Assembly (NCBI GenBank): GCA_937898415.1
Contig: CALDLA010000121.1
Coordinates: 1-64,000, forward strand
DNA from: an uncultured Prevotellaceae bacterium
GTDB lineage: Bacteria > Bacteroidota > Bacteroidia > Bacteroidales > Bacteroidaceae
Direction of reading: 5' to 3'
Length of the DNA stretch: 64,000 nucleotides
Under the pieces are notes generated by a model that was not told where the DNA came from, made no database searches, and worked only from the letters and a program-made list of their open reading frames with translations. The position numbers and the translations under genes were made by a program. The stretch's first letter is position 1. Each line of letters opens with the position of its first letter. This document shows positions 37,285 through 45,560 of this stretch, piece by piece.

Positions 37285-39501
37285 TTATTTCGCTATCAGA
37301 CTGACGGCGAAACCGCCGCCTGGCGCTTCCGTCAGTTTGAGGACATCGCCCTGCTTGACCACCCGTCGGGTGATGGTGTATGCCTGCGGATTATGCTCGT
37401 AATGAGCATCACGGGCATCAGCATAAATGGTGCAGTCGTACTTACGGCCTTTGTCAAGAAAATCTAAACGGATGACCGACTTGTGTCCCTGTTCGTCGCA
37501 CTTGCCGCCGATGAACCAGTTGGGGGTTCCCTTGGCTTTGCGGGCCACGGTGATGTAGTCTGCAGGCTCGGCCTCTAAGTAGCGGGAGTCATCCCAGTCG
37601 CAGGCCACGTCACGGATGAACTGGAAGGCATCATCGAAGCGCTCGTAATGTTCCGGCAGGTCGGCAGCCATCTGCAGCGGGGAATACATGGTCACATAAA
37701 GGGCAAGCGAACCGGCGATGGTAATGCGGGCCCAGGAGGTGTTGTCGCTCCACTCCTTCAGGCGGGTGACGAAAATGCCGGGTGTGTAGTCCATCGGACC
37801 GCCCTGCAAGCGAGTGAAAGGGAGGATACACGTATGGTCAGGACGCGAACCGCCGAAAGCCTCGTACTCCGTACCACGAGCCGACTCGTTGCCGACGAGG
37901 TTCGGATAAGTGCGGCAAAGTCCCGTAGGACGGGTAGCCTCATGGGCATTGACCATGATATGATGCTTGGCCGCCTCCTTGACAACATAGAGGTAGTGGT
38001 TGTTCATCGACTGTGAGTAGTGGTGGTCGCCACGGGGAATGATGTCACCCACATAGCCCGTCTTCACCGCATCGTAGCCGTAGCGGTTCATCAGCTGGAA
38101 GGCCTTTTCCATGTGACGCTCGTAGTTCTGCGTCGAACTGGAGGTCTCATGGTGCATCAGCAGTTTCACGCCTTTGGAATGTGCGTAGTCGTTCAGCATC
38201 TTGATGTCGAAGTCAGGATAAGGTGTCACAAAGTCGAAGACATCACGCTTCCACAGGTTGGCCCAGTCCTCCCAACCCACATTCCAACCCTCGACAAGCA
38301 CCTCGTCGAGGCCGTTCTTGGCGGCAAAATCAATATAGCGCTTCACCTTCTCGTTGTTGGCAGCGTGACGGCCGTTGGGTTTCACTTTCTTCCAGTCGAT
38401 GTTGTCAAGCTTGATACTGGGGAACTCATCGGTATAGTTCCAGGAACTCTTGCCGACGATCATCTCCCACCACACGCCACAGTACTTCGTGGGATGAATC
38501 CAGCTGACATCATCGAGGGCACACGGCTCGTTGAGGTTGAGGATGAGGTTCGAGGAGAGCATATCGCGGGCATCATCAGAGACCATGACGGTGCGCCAGG
38601 GCGTGGAGCAGGGTGTCTGCATACAGCCTTTCAAGCCGGTGGCGTCGGGGGTCAGGTGGCTGACAAAGGTGAAGGGTTTCGGTAATGCCGCAGCACAGCC
38701 AGCGGGATTGGGGGTGTAGGCGTTGCTGCCGCCGCCGAGTTTTGTGGTCAGCGCCTTGGTCTGGGCATCGACGAGTTCCAGGTGCATGGTGGCATAGTCG
38801 GCACAAGCGGCTTCATGGATGTTGATATAGAGACCGTCATCGCTCTTCATCTGCAAGGAGGTCTGCACACCGGTCTCGCTGAACACCGCCACAGAACTGT
38901 TGCCCCAATTGACGGCCTCCTTCATGCGCGAACGGATTTCAGAGAGCTTGGACTGCTGTGTCTCCTGCTCCTGCGTGTCGTAGTCGCCAGGCAGCCACCA
39001 GGCCGTGTGGTCGCCCGTCATGGAAAACTCAGTATGCTCCTCCTTGATAAGGAAGTAGTTCAACTCCTTCTGCTGGGGGAACTCGTAGCGGAAGCCGATG
39101 CCGTCGTCATAGACACGGAAGCGGATGACCATCTGGCGCTGTTGTGACTGTTGCTGTAGCACAGCAACATACTCGACATAATGGTTACGGATGGTGGCCG
39201 TCTCGCCCCACACAGGGCGCCACGTCTCGTCGAAGTCCGACGTTTGTTCGTCCTTGATGGTGAAACCGTCCAAGAGGTCCGTCTCCTTCAGTCCTCGCGA
39301 GGCGTGTTTATCCTTGGCTAATTCCAAACCCAGACGGGATGGCAGCACCACGGGACGACCCTTGAACGACATCTCGTAAGTAGGACGTCCCTGGGCATCA
39401 GTATAAAACTTGACAACGATGTTGCCATTGGGCGACTTCACCTCAGCCGCCAACATAAGCAACGGGAAAAACAATGTTACTAACAAACTTAATCTCTTCA
39501 T
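37285..39501 (-). CDS. susB: GH97 alpha-glucosidase, SusB type
   Basis: A 738-residue enzyme with a signal peptide to about residue 18. The N-terminal beta domain covers about 20-290, the barrel about 290-640, and a C-terminal beta domain the rest. Glu452 (MHHETSSS), Glu521 (NAHEATRP) and Glu545 (GTEYEAF) sit at a constant offset of 13 from Glu439, Glu508 and Glu532 of Bacteroides thetaiotaomicron SusB, so the inverting GH97 catalytic set is complete. It would release glucose from malto-oligosaccharides in the periplasm. It is third in the malQ operon, 13 bp after the BASS transporter gene. Confidence 0.93.
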   Translation of the reverse strand: MKRLSLLVTLFFPLLMLAAEVKSPNGNIVVKFYTDAQGRPTYEMSFKGRPVVLPSRLGLELAKDKHASRGLKETDLLDGFTIKDEQTSDFDETWRPVWGETATIRNHYVEYVAVLQQQSQQRQMVIRFRVYDDGIGFRYEFPQQKELNYFLIKEEHTEFSMTGDHTAWWLPGDYDTQEQETQQSKLSEIRSRMKEAVNWGNSSVAVFSETGVQTSLQMKSDDGLYINIHEAACADYATMHLELVDAQTKALTTKLGGGSNAYTPNPAGCAAALPKPFTFVSHLTPDATGLKGCMQTPCSTPWRTVMVSDDARDMLSSNLILNLNEPCALDDVSWIHPTKYCGVWWEMIVGKSSWNYTDEFPSIKLDNIDWKKVKPNGRHAANNEKVKRYIDFAAKNGLDEVLVEGWNVGWEDWANLWKRDVFDFVTPYPDFDIKMLNDYAHSKGVKLLMHHETSSSTQNYERHMEKAFQLMNRYGYDAVKTGYVGDIIPRGDHHYSQSMNNHYLYVVKEAAKHHIMVNAHEATRPTGLCRTYPNLVGNESARGTEYEAFGGSRPDHTCILPFTRLQGGPMDYTPGIFVTRLKEWSDNTSWARITIAGSLALYVTMYSPLQMAADLPEHYERFDDAFQFIRDVACDWDDSRYLEAEPADYITVARKAKGTPNWFIGGKCDEQGHKSVIRLDFLDKGRKYDCTIYADARDAHYEHNPQAYTITRRVVKQGDVLKLTEAPGGGFAVSLIAK

Positions 39502-39514
39502 TTCCTATATACAA

Positions 39515-40450
39515 TTAACGTTTTTGTGTCGTTTGTCTTGCAAAATAGCGGGCAGCGAGGGCACCGCTGATATTATGCCACACACTGAAGACGGCACCGG
39601 GAATGGTGGCCATCGGGAAGGCAGCGAAGTGTAGGGTGGCCAGACTACTGGCCAATCCGCTGTTCTGCATGCCCACCTCAATGCTGACGGCAATACGCTT
39701 CTCACGGGACAAACCTAGCAGACGGGCTAAAAGATAGCCCGTGGTGAGCCCGAGCAGATTGTGCAGCATCACGACCAGTACCACCAACAGCCCGCCCGTG
39801 AGCAGACGGTCGGCCGTATGGGAAACGATAATCGCTACCACTACAGCAATCATCAATGAGGAGAAGGCCGGCAGATAAGCCACGGCCTTCTTGGTGAACG
39901 AGGGGAAGAGCCGCTGGATGACCAAACCACCCACAATGGGGGCAATGACCACGTAGAGGATGGATAGCAGCATGCCCACCGCATCGACATTGACAAAGGT
40001 GCCCGCCATCAGCCACACCAACAGCGGCGTGAGCAAAGGAGCCAGCAGGGTGCTGGTAGCCGTCATACCGACGCTGAGAGCGAGGTCGCCCCGTGCCAGG
40101 AAGGCAATCACATTGGAGGCCGTACCACCCGGACAACAGCCCACGAGTATCACGCCCAGTGCCAGTTCGTCGGACAGCGAGAATACCTTGGCCAGCAACC
40201 ACGCCAAGAGCGGCATCACCGTAAACTGTGCGAGACAACCCAGCAGCACATCCTTGGGGCGCTGGAACACGACGCGGAAGTCATCAGGCTTCAGCGTCAG
40301 TCCCATGCCAAACATGATCACTCCCAACAAGGGGTTGATGATCTTCATGTCGAGCGGCAGCAACACCTCAGGGAAAGCCATGGAGGCAATCGCCAGCAGC
40401 AATACCAGCGCCCCCATCCACCGGGCTATCAGGTCACAGATGCTCTTCAT
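39515..40450 (-). CDS. Bile acid:sodium symporter (BASS/SBF) family transporter
   Basis: A 311-residue inner-membrane protein with about nine or ten hydrophobic segments. The opening LLPLDMKIINPLLGVIMFGMGLTLKPDDF and the LVGCCPGGTASNVIAFLARGDLALSV motif are diagnostic of the SBF fold. Members take up organic anions such as bile acids, pantothenate or pyruvate with sodium. It lies between malQ (18 bp) and GH97 (13 bp), where a sugar carrier would be expected. A link to starch metabolism, for example handling an organic acid product, is only an inference. Confidence 0.88.
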   Translation of the reverse strand: MKSICDLIARWMGALVLLLAIASMAFPEVLLPLDMKIINPLLGVIMFGMGLTLKPDDFRVVFQRPKDVLLGCLAQFTVMPLLAWLLAKVFSLSDELALGVILVGCCPGGTASNVIAFLARGDLALSVGMTATSTLLAPLLTPLLVWLMAGTFVNVDAVGMLLSILYVVIAPIVGGLVIQRLFPSFTKKAVAYLPAFSSLMIAVVVAIIVSHTADRLLTGGLLVVLVVMLHNLLGLTTGYLLARLLGLSREKRIAVSIEVGMQNSGLASSLATLHFAAFPMATIPGAVFSVWHNISGALAARYFARQTTQKR

Positions 40451-40468
40451 CCTACTTGCACAGACATT

Positions 40469-42913
40469 TTACTTGCGGCCGCTCTGCTGAATCAGCGTTG
40501 CGATTTCGTTGTTGAACTCATCGGCAGCCAACAGCTCCTCCAACGTGAGGTGCATGCGATAGCGCCAGTAATGGCGGGGATTGGCCGGGATGTTGATTCT
40601 CTCGGCGTTCTGATCGTGAAGGCGCAGTTTCTCATCGATAGCAAGCCAGTCCTGCAGCGACAGCAGGCAGAGCATGCTCGGACTTGTCAGATGACGGCTG
40701 ACGATGTCCTTGGCCAACCATCCGGGAAGCGGATGGGGCGCTTCGCCACTACGACGCAGAATGGTAGTAAAGTAGTCCTGCGTACGTTCCACGTCCTCAT
40801 CCCACCACTGGCGGAGCGTAGCCATATCGTGGGTGGAGATAGTACAGACGGAGCGGTAGGGGTTGTGACTCAGCCGACCGAAGCGATACTTCGAATCCTT
40901 CGGCATCGATTGGATCTCGAGCGACAAGATGCGCAGCTCGTTCATGACCCAGGGTACGCAGTCAGGCACCATGCCAAGGTCCTCGGCACAAACGAGCATA
41001 CGGGTGGCCTGCGTCAGGCGAGGCAGTTTCTTCATCGCCTCCTGATACCAGAACTGGTTGTTGCGGCGATAGAAGTAGTCGTTGTAGAGGCGGTTGAAGT
41101 TGAACTTCTCTTCCTCCGTCAACTGCTTGTAGGCATCCTGGAACTGCACGGCTATACGGGGATGCCAACGGTCGTCGCGCTTGTGGTCGACAAGGAATAG
41201 TCCCTCGTTAAAGGCCACGCCATAACCTTCAATCTCCTCACGGCTCAATCCCAAGGCGGGAGCAAACTGGCCCATCAACCCTGACTTATGAGGCATGGGA
41301 ATCTCCCAGATGCGGAAGAAGCCCAGGACGTGGTCGATGCGGTAGGCATCAAAATACTCCGCCATCTTGCGGAAACGGCGCACCCACCATGAGCAACCGT
41401 CCTTCAGCATCTCGTCCCAGTTGTAGGTGGGGAAGCCCCAGTTCTGGCCGTCGGCCGAGAAAGCATCGGGCGGTGCGCCGGCCTGACCGTTCAGGTTGAA
41501 GTACTTGGGCTCAACCCAGGCTTCAACGCCGTCGCGGGAGATGCCGATGGGGATATCACCCTTTAATATAACATGATGTTCACGCGCATACGCGTGAGCC
41601 GACCGCATCTGCCGGTCGAGGTTGAACTGTACATAATACCAGAACTGCAGTTCCTTCTTCCCCTTGAACGTAGATTTCTGCGTGGCATCAGGCGTGGCCC
41701 CAACCGGCCATTTCGAGAATTCCGCCGTGCCATAGAGATCACGATAGTAGCAGAAGGCAGCGTATGGCACGAGCCAGTCCTTGTTCTGCTCAAAGAACTT
41801 CTTATAGTCGTCGCGCCGCTGAACAGCCGTCCATTCCTGGGCGAAAACCGTGCGCAGATAGTCTATCTTGGCCGTGAACATCCGCTCGTAGTCAATCTGC
41901 GGCAGAGCGTTCAGTTCCTGGCGCAGCTGCTCAAAGGCCGCCCGCTTGTCGGCATCCTTGATTTCCGGCAATTGGCGAAGGTCGCAATACTGCGGATGAA
42001 GGGCATAGATGCTGATGGAGTTATAGGGATAGGAGTCCTGCCAGGTATGGGTGATGTTGGTATCGTTGATGGGCAGCACCTGAAGGATGCGCTGGCACGT
42101 CTTATCACACCATGCTATCATCAGCTTTAGGTCGCCAAAGTCGCCCACACCGAAACTTCCCTCGCTACGGAGCGAGAACACAGGAATGACCGAACCGGCT
42201 CCCTTCCACGGATAAACGGGGAAGTAGGCCTGGGAGAGTTCATAGACCACCACGTCGCCGTCCTCCAACTCAGGCAGACAGACGGTACGGTTCATGCCGT
42301 TCTCCCAGAGATATGATGCATTATCGACATCAGCAATGGACAAGAACTTGAACTCAAAAGTACGGGGCAACGTGTCGGCATCCAAGGATAGCGCCCACTC
42401 ATTGCGCTCATGCTCAGCCATGCTCAGGGCATTCTGAGCCTCCCAGTTGCCCAAGGCCTCGCCACCGCCGATGAAGGCCAGCCGCTCGTTGCCACGCAAC
42501 TGCGGGGCACGCACCTTCAGGCGTACCGTGCGGCTGAACGACGTATCCAGACTCTGGCTGCGCTTACGGGCAGACACACAGTCGGTAAATGCCGAGGAGT
42601 ACATATAGCTGTCCTCAGGTATGTCAATCCAATGGTCATACACGATGTAACGGTTGCCCTTAACGGCTGCAAACTCCAGCCGGTGAGGCTCAACCAGCCA
42701 CTCGTGCCGACATTCCTCATCGCCACGGCACAGAGAATAGAAATAATCCATGTAGTCGGCATGCTCAGTAGGAAGCGACAACTTGCAAGACCAGTTCAAG
42801 CCGTTGTTCGTCCCCATCTTTTGCCGGTCGATTGCACCATTTTCTTTCAGGATGTTGAGCACCAACTCTTCACCAAAAGTAGTCTGATACTCTAAGTTAA
42901 ATAGTAATTGCAT
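40469..42913 (-). CDS. malQ: 4-alpha-glucanotransferase (GH77) with N-terminal starch-binding modules
   Basis: An 814-residue cytoplasmic amylomaltase with no signal peptide. Two N-terminal starch-binding (CBM20-like) modules lie at about 1-120 and 127-235 (RLAFIGGGEALGNWEA). The GH77 domain follows, with Asp527 (AYRIDH, nucleophile), Glu644 (CAEDLG, acid/base) and Asp696 (STHDM). It transfers glucan chains between imported maltodextrins, freeing glucose. This is the plant DPE2-like layout common in Bacteroidetes. It is the first gene of the malQ-BASS-GH97 operon, and an exact LacI-type operator lies upstream of its promoter. Confidence 0.95.
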   Translation of the reverse strand: MQLLFNLEYQTTFGEELVLNILKENGAIDRQKMGTNNGLNWSCKLSLPTEHADYMDYFYSLCRGDEECRHEWLVEPHRLEFAAVKGNRYIVYDHWIDIPEDSYMYSSAFTDCVSARKRSQSLDTSFSRTVRLKVRAPQLRGNERLAFIGGGEALGNWEAQNALSMAEHERNEWALSLDADTLPRTFEFKFLSIADVDNASYLWENGMNRTVCLPELEDGDVVVYELSQAYFPVYPWKGAGSVIPVFSLRSEGSFGVGDFGDLKLMIAWCDKTCQRILQVLPINDTNITHTWQDSYPYNSISIYALHPQYCDLRQLPEIKDADKRAAFEQLRQELNALPQIDYERMFTAKIDYLRTVFAQEWTAVQRRDDYKKFFEQNKDWLVPYAAFCYYRDLYGTAEFSKWPVGATPDATQKSTFKGKKELQFWYYVQFNLDRQMRSAHAYAREHHVILKGDIPIGISRDGVEAWVEPKYFNLNGQAGAPPDAFSADGQNWGFPTYNWDEMLKDGCSWWVRRFRKMAEYFDAYRIDHVLGFFRIWEIPMPHKSGLMGQFAPALGLSREEIEGYGVAFNEGLFLVDHKRDDRWHPRIAVQFQDAYKQLTEEEKFNFNRLYNDYFYRRNNQFWYQEAMKKLPRLTQATRMLVCAEDLGMVPDCVPWVMNELRILSLEIQSMPKDSKYRFGRLSHNPYRSVCTISTHDMATLRQWWDEDVERTQDYFTTILRRSGEAPHPLPGWLAKDIVSRHLTSPSMLCLLSLQDWLAIDEKLRLHDQNAERINIPANPRHYWRYRMHLTLEELLAADEFNNEIATLIQQSGRK

Positions 42914-42937
42914 ATTGTTAGTGTTTTTAGTCTACTG

Positions 42938-42945
42938 CAAAAGTA
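42938..42945 (-). promoter_or_regulatory. -7 promoter box of malQ
   Basis: The minus strand reads TACTTTTG, matching TAnnTTTG, 25 bp before the ATG. The place of a -33 box falls in the terminator loop and has no TTG. The operator begins 56 bp upstream. Confidence 0.65.
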
Positions 42946-42952
42946 CGAAAAA

Positions 42953-42986
42953 TAATAACCCGCCGTTCTCTGTCGGCGGGTTATTA
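42953..42986 (-). terminator. Terminator of the lacI-MFS transcript
   Basis: A perfect 13-bp stem, TAATAACCCGCCG and CGGCGGGTTATTA, with an 8-base loop. The minus strand continues with TTTTTCG. It lies between the malQ operator and its -7 box. Confidence 0.8.
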
Positions 42987-43000
42987 CGTCAGAAAGTTGC

Positions 43001-43012
43001 GCAAACGTTTGC
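43001..43012. promoter_or_regulatory. LacI-family operator upstream of malQ
   Basis: GCAAACGTTTGC is a perfect 12-bp palindrome, identical to the core at 45440-45451 in the lacI/susC gap. It lies between the MFS stop codon and the terminator, 56 bp upstream of the malQ -7 box. Confidence 0.8.
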
Positions 43013-43018
43013 ATCACA

Positions 43019-44320
43019 TTATTTCTTTTCCTTGATGACAAACACACAGGCAGAGGCAATGAGCAGGAAAACACCCGACACTAACATCATGCTATACTGA
43101 TGGCTGCCAATCATTGAAAGGATGACGCCACCACAGAGTGCTGCCACGATCTGAGGAATGCAGATGGTACCGTTGAACAGACCCAGATAAGCCCCCATGT
43201 GACCATAGCCCTGTAGGGCATTAGTGACAAAGGTAAAGGGCATGGCCAGCATGGCCGCCCAAGCACAGCCAATGAGCAGGAAAGGAATGAACTGCAGGTA
43301 CTGATCATGGATGAAGGGCACCAGCGAAAAACCGACGGCCCCAAGGATAAGACTCAGAGAATAAGCCAGTTTCGTATTTTTGAACTGAGGAAGCAGGGCG
43401 GCCCACATCACAGAGCCGATAGCCTGTACAGCAAAGAGGATGCCCACCCAGTTGCCTGCCGTCTGGAACGACTCGCTTGCGGGGTCGGTGGTTTCCCAAA
43501 CCGTCTCAGCAATGGCACCAGTCGTGTAGTTCCACATATAGAGGAACGCAGCCCAGCAGAAGAACTGTACCAATCCCACCTTCCAGAACGTGGACGGGGC
43601 GTTGCGGAGGAGTGTCAGCCAGTCGGCCTTGTCCTCGGTCGTCTCAGCCACGGGATTATACTCATTATACTCCTTCGGGGGCCACTCCTTCACTTTCGCC
43701 GTGGTATAGATGACACACAGAATCAGGATGGCGGCACCAATATAGAAGGAATAGATGACCGAATCGGGGATGACGCCCTCTGCCGCCACGTTGCTGATGC
43801 CTATCCAGGTAAAAAGGAACGGGAAGATGTAGCCCGCCACGGAACCGGCATTGCACAGGAACGACTGAATGCTGTAAGCCTTGGCCTTCTGCTTCTCGTT
43901 GACCATGTCACCTACCAACATCTTGAACGGCTGCATGGCCATGTTGATGCTCGTGTCGAGAAACATCAGGGAAATCAGTCCGAAAAGCATGGCCGTGGAG
44001 ACCGTCAGGCCCAGCGAGCCGGAGTTGGGCAGCAGGCACATGACGAACACTGCCACGGCGGCACCGACGAACAGGTAGGGAATGCGGCGCCCCCAACGTG
44101 TCCACGTCTTGTCGCTCAGCGTTCCGACAATGGGCTGCACAAGGATTCCCATGAGCGGAGGGAGAATCCAGAAATAACTCAGGTTGTGAGGGTCAGCGCC
44201 AAGGGTCGCGAAGATACGCGAGATGTTGGCACTCTGCAGGGCGTAGGCTATCTGTACGCCAAAGAAGCCGAAACTCAGGTTCCACAGCTTCCAAAAGTTC
44301 AAATCAGGTTTCTGTTTCAT
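43019..44320 (-). CDS. MFS sugar transporter, SLC45-like maltose/maltodextrin type
   Basis: A 433-residue inner-membrane protein with about 12 transmembrane segments and a cytoplasmic N-terminus (MKQKPDLNFWKLWNLSFGFFG). The motif GTLSDKTWTRWGRRIPYL between helices 2 and 3 is the major facilitator signature in its glycoside/SLC45-like form. In Bacteroidetes this type sits in starch loci and is taken to move maltose or glucose from the periplasm to the cytoplasm. It is 10 bp downstream of the LacI-family gene and is read with it. A terminator follows. Confidence 0.88.
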   Translation of the reverse strand: MKQKPDLNFWKLWNLSFGFFGVQIAYALQSANISRIFATLGADPHNLSYFWILPPLMGILVQPIVGTLSDKTWTRWGRRIPYLFVGAAVAVFVMCLLPNSGSLGLTVSTAMLFGLISLMFLDTSINMAMQPFKMLVGDMVNEKQKAKAYSIQSFLCNAGSVAGYIFPFLFTWIGISNVAAEGVIPDSVIYSFYIGAAILILCVIYTTAKVKEWPPKEYNEYNPVAETTEDKADWLTLLRNAPSTFWKVGLVQFFCWAAFLYMWNYTTGAIAETVWETTDPASESFQTAGNWVGILFAVQAIGSVMWAALLPQFKNTKLAYSLSLILGAVGFSLVPFIHDQYLQFIPFLLIGCAWAAMLAMPFTFVTNALQGYGHMGAYLGLFNGTICIPQIVAALCGGVILSMIGSHQYSMMLVSGVFLLIASACVFVIKEKK

Positions 44321-44330
44321 ATTTGTTTTG

Positions 44331-45356
44331 TTATCTTGTTGTTCCTCTTATAACGAGCCGTGTACGAACTACACGTTTCTCCACCTTGTCCATGGGCGAA
44401 TGGCCCTCCACCTTGTCAATCAGGATATCAGCAGCCTCCTCCCCTACCCGTTTGCCACGCTGTTCGACAGTGGTCAGCATGGGGTCACAGGCCACAGCAC
44501 GCTGACCGTTGGTGAAACCGCAGATGCTGACATCCTCAGGCACCCGCAGTCCAGCATGCTTGACGGTATAGAGAATGCCGATAGCCGTGTCATCGTTGAC
44601 AGCAAAATAGCCGTCCGGGGGATTATCGAGTGCCATCAGCTTCGGCGTAACCAGCTCTGCATCAGCACGGTTATCACAGACGCTGACCATCTCCTCATCA
44701 ATCTTCAGACCAAATTTAAGCAAGGCGTCCTTGTAGCCGTTGAAGCGGTTCTTCGAAATCTCCAGATGACGGGGAGCCCCAAAGAAAGCAATGCGCTTGC
44801 ACCCTGTCTCAATAAGATAGCTCACGGCATTGAAGGCTCCCATGTAGTCATCGACAACCACCCGACTGGCATTCACACCCGTACAGATGCGGTCGTAAAA
44901 GACGATGGGGATGCCCGAGTCTATCAGCCGCTGGAAATGCTCATAACGCTGGGTGTCCTTCGCCTGCGACACGATGACACCGCAGACCTTCAGCCGGTGG
45001 AACATCTCACAGATGCGGGTCTCACGCTCATACTGCTCGTTGCTCAGTGCCACCATGATATAATAGCCACGAGCCATGGCCGTCTCCTCGATTCCTGTTA
45101 GGATTGACGAGAAGTAGTAGTGTGTAAACTCCGGGACGATGACCCCGATGATCTTCGTTGTGGCCACTCGGCTGTGACGCAAGGCCGAGCCTATCACATT
45201 CGGATAGAAATTATGTTCGCGCGCGTACTGCTGAATCATCCGCCGCCGCTCCTCACTGATGCGGGGCGAATCCTTCAGCGCACGCGACACTGTAGCCACC
45301 GAAATACCCAGTTCGCGGGCGATGTCTTTCATCGTCATAGGCGTAGTTTCTTTCAT
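44331..45356 (-). CDS. LacI-family transcriptional regulator
   Basis: A 341-residue regulator. The helix-turn-helix at about 8-28 (MKDIARELGISVATVSRALKD) and the hinge region to about 62 precede a periplasmic-binding-protein-like sensor (about 63-335) with GVIVPEFTHYYFSSIL and GYFAVNDDTAIGIL. The ligand is probably a maltodextrin, given its neighbours. A palindrome typical of LacI-family sites lies in the divergent gap to susC and again upstream of malQ. Equal spacing from all three promoters suggests activation. A second start at MTMKDI (residue 7) is possible. It is co-read with the MFS gene. Confidence 0.93.
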   Translation of the reverse strand: MKETTPMTMKDIARELGISVATVSRALKDSPRISEERRRMIQQYAREHNFYPNVIGSALRHSRVATTKIIGVIVPEFTHYYFSSILTGIEETAMARGYYIMVALSNEQYERETRICEMFHRLKVCGVIVSQAKDTQRYEHFQRLIDSGIPIVFYDRICTGVNASRVVVDDYMGAFNAVSYLIETGCKRIAFFGAPRHLEISKNRFNGYKDALLKFGLKIDEEMVSVCDNRADAELVTPKLMALDNPPDGYFAVNDDTAIGILYTVKHAGLRVPEDVSICGFTNGQRAVACDPMLTTVEQRGKRVGEEAADILIDKVEGHSPMDKVEKRVVRTRLVIRGTTR

Positions 45357-45375
45357 CGGTTTTTAATTGACAATG

Positions 45376-45383
45376 CAAAGATA
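45376..45383 (-). promoter_or_regulatory. -7 promoter box of the LacI-family gene
   Basis: The minus strand reads TATCTTTG, 20 bp before the ATG. No TTG is seen at -33. The operator core begins 57 bp upstream. Confidence 0.65.
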
Positions 45384-45438
45384 GTATTTTTTTAAATTCA
45401 GTGTTCTGGGATTTACGTATATTACACATACACAGTCA

Positions 45439-45452
45439 TGCAAACGTTTGCA
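45439..45452. promoter_or_regulatory. LacI-family operator in the lacI/susC divergent gap
   Basis: TGCAAACGTTTGCA is a perfect 14-bp palindrome. Its 12-bp core (45440-45451) is 56-57 bp from both divergent -7 boxes, so one site could serve both promoters. Confidence 0.85.
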
Positions 45453-45506
45453 CTGACATAATAACGAAATTAAATAAAAAAAAGTACAATGTAAGCGAAA
45501 GAAAAC

Positions 45507-45514
45507 TAACTTTG
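45507..45514 (+). promoter_or_regulatory. -7 promoter box of the susC operon
   Basis: TAACTTTG matches TAnnTTTG and lies 47 bp before the ATG. No -33 box is visible, which fits an activator-dependent promoter. Confidence 0.7.
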
Positions 45515-45560
45515 CAGCAGAATTTTACGTAAAACTATAAATTAACTCTAATTAAATGTA

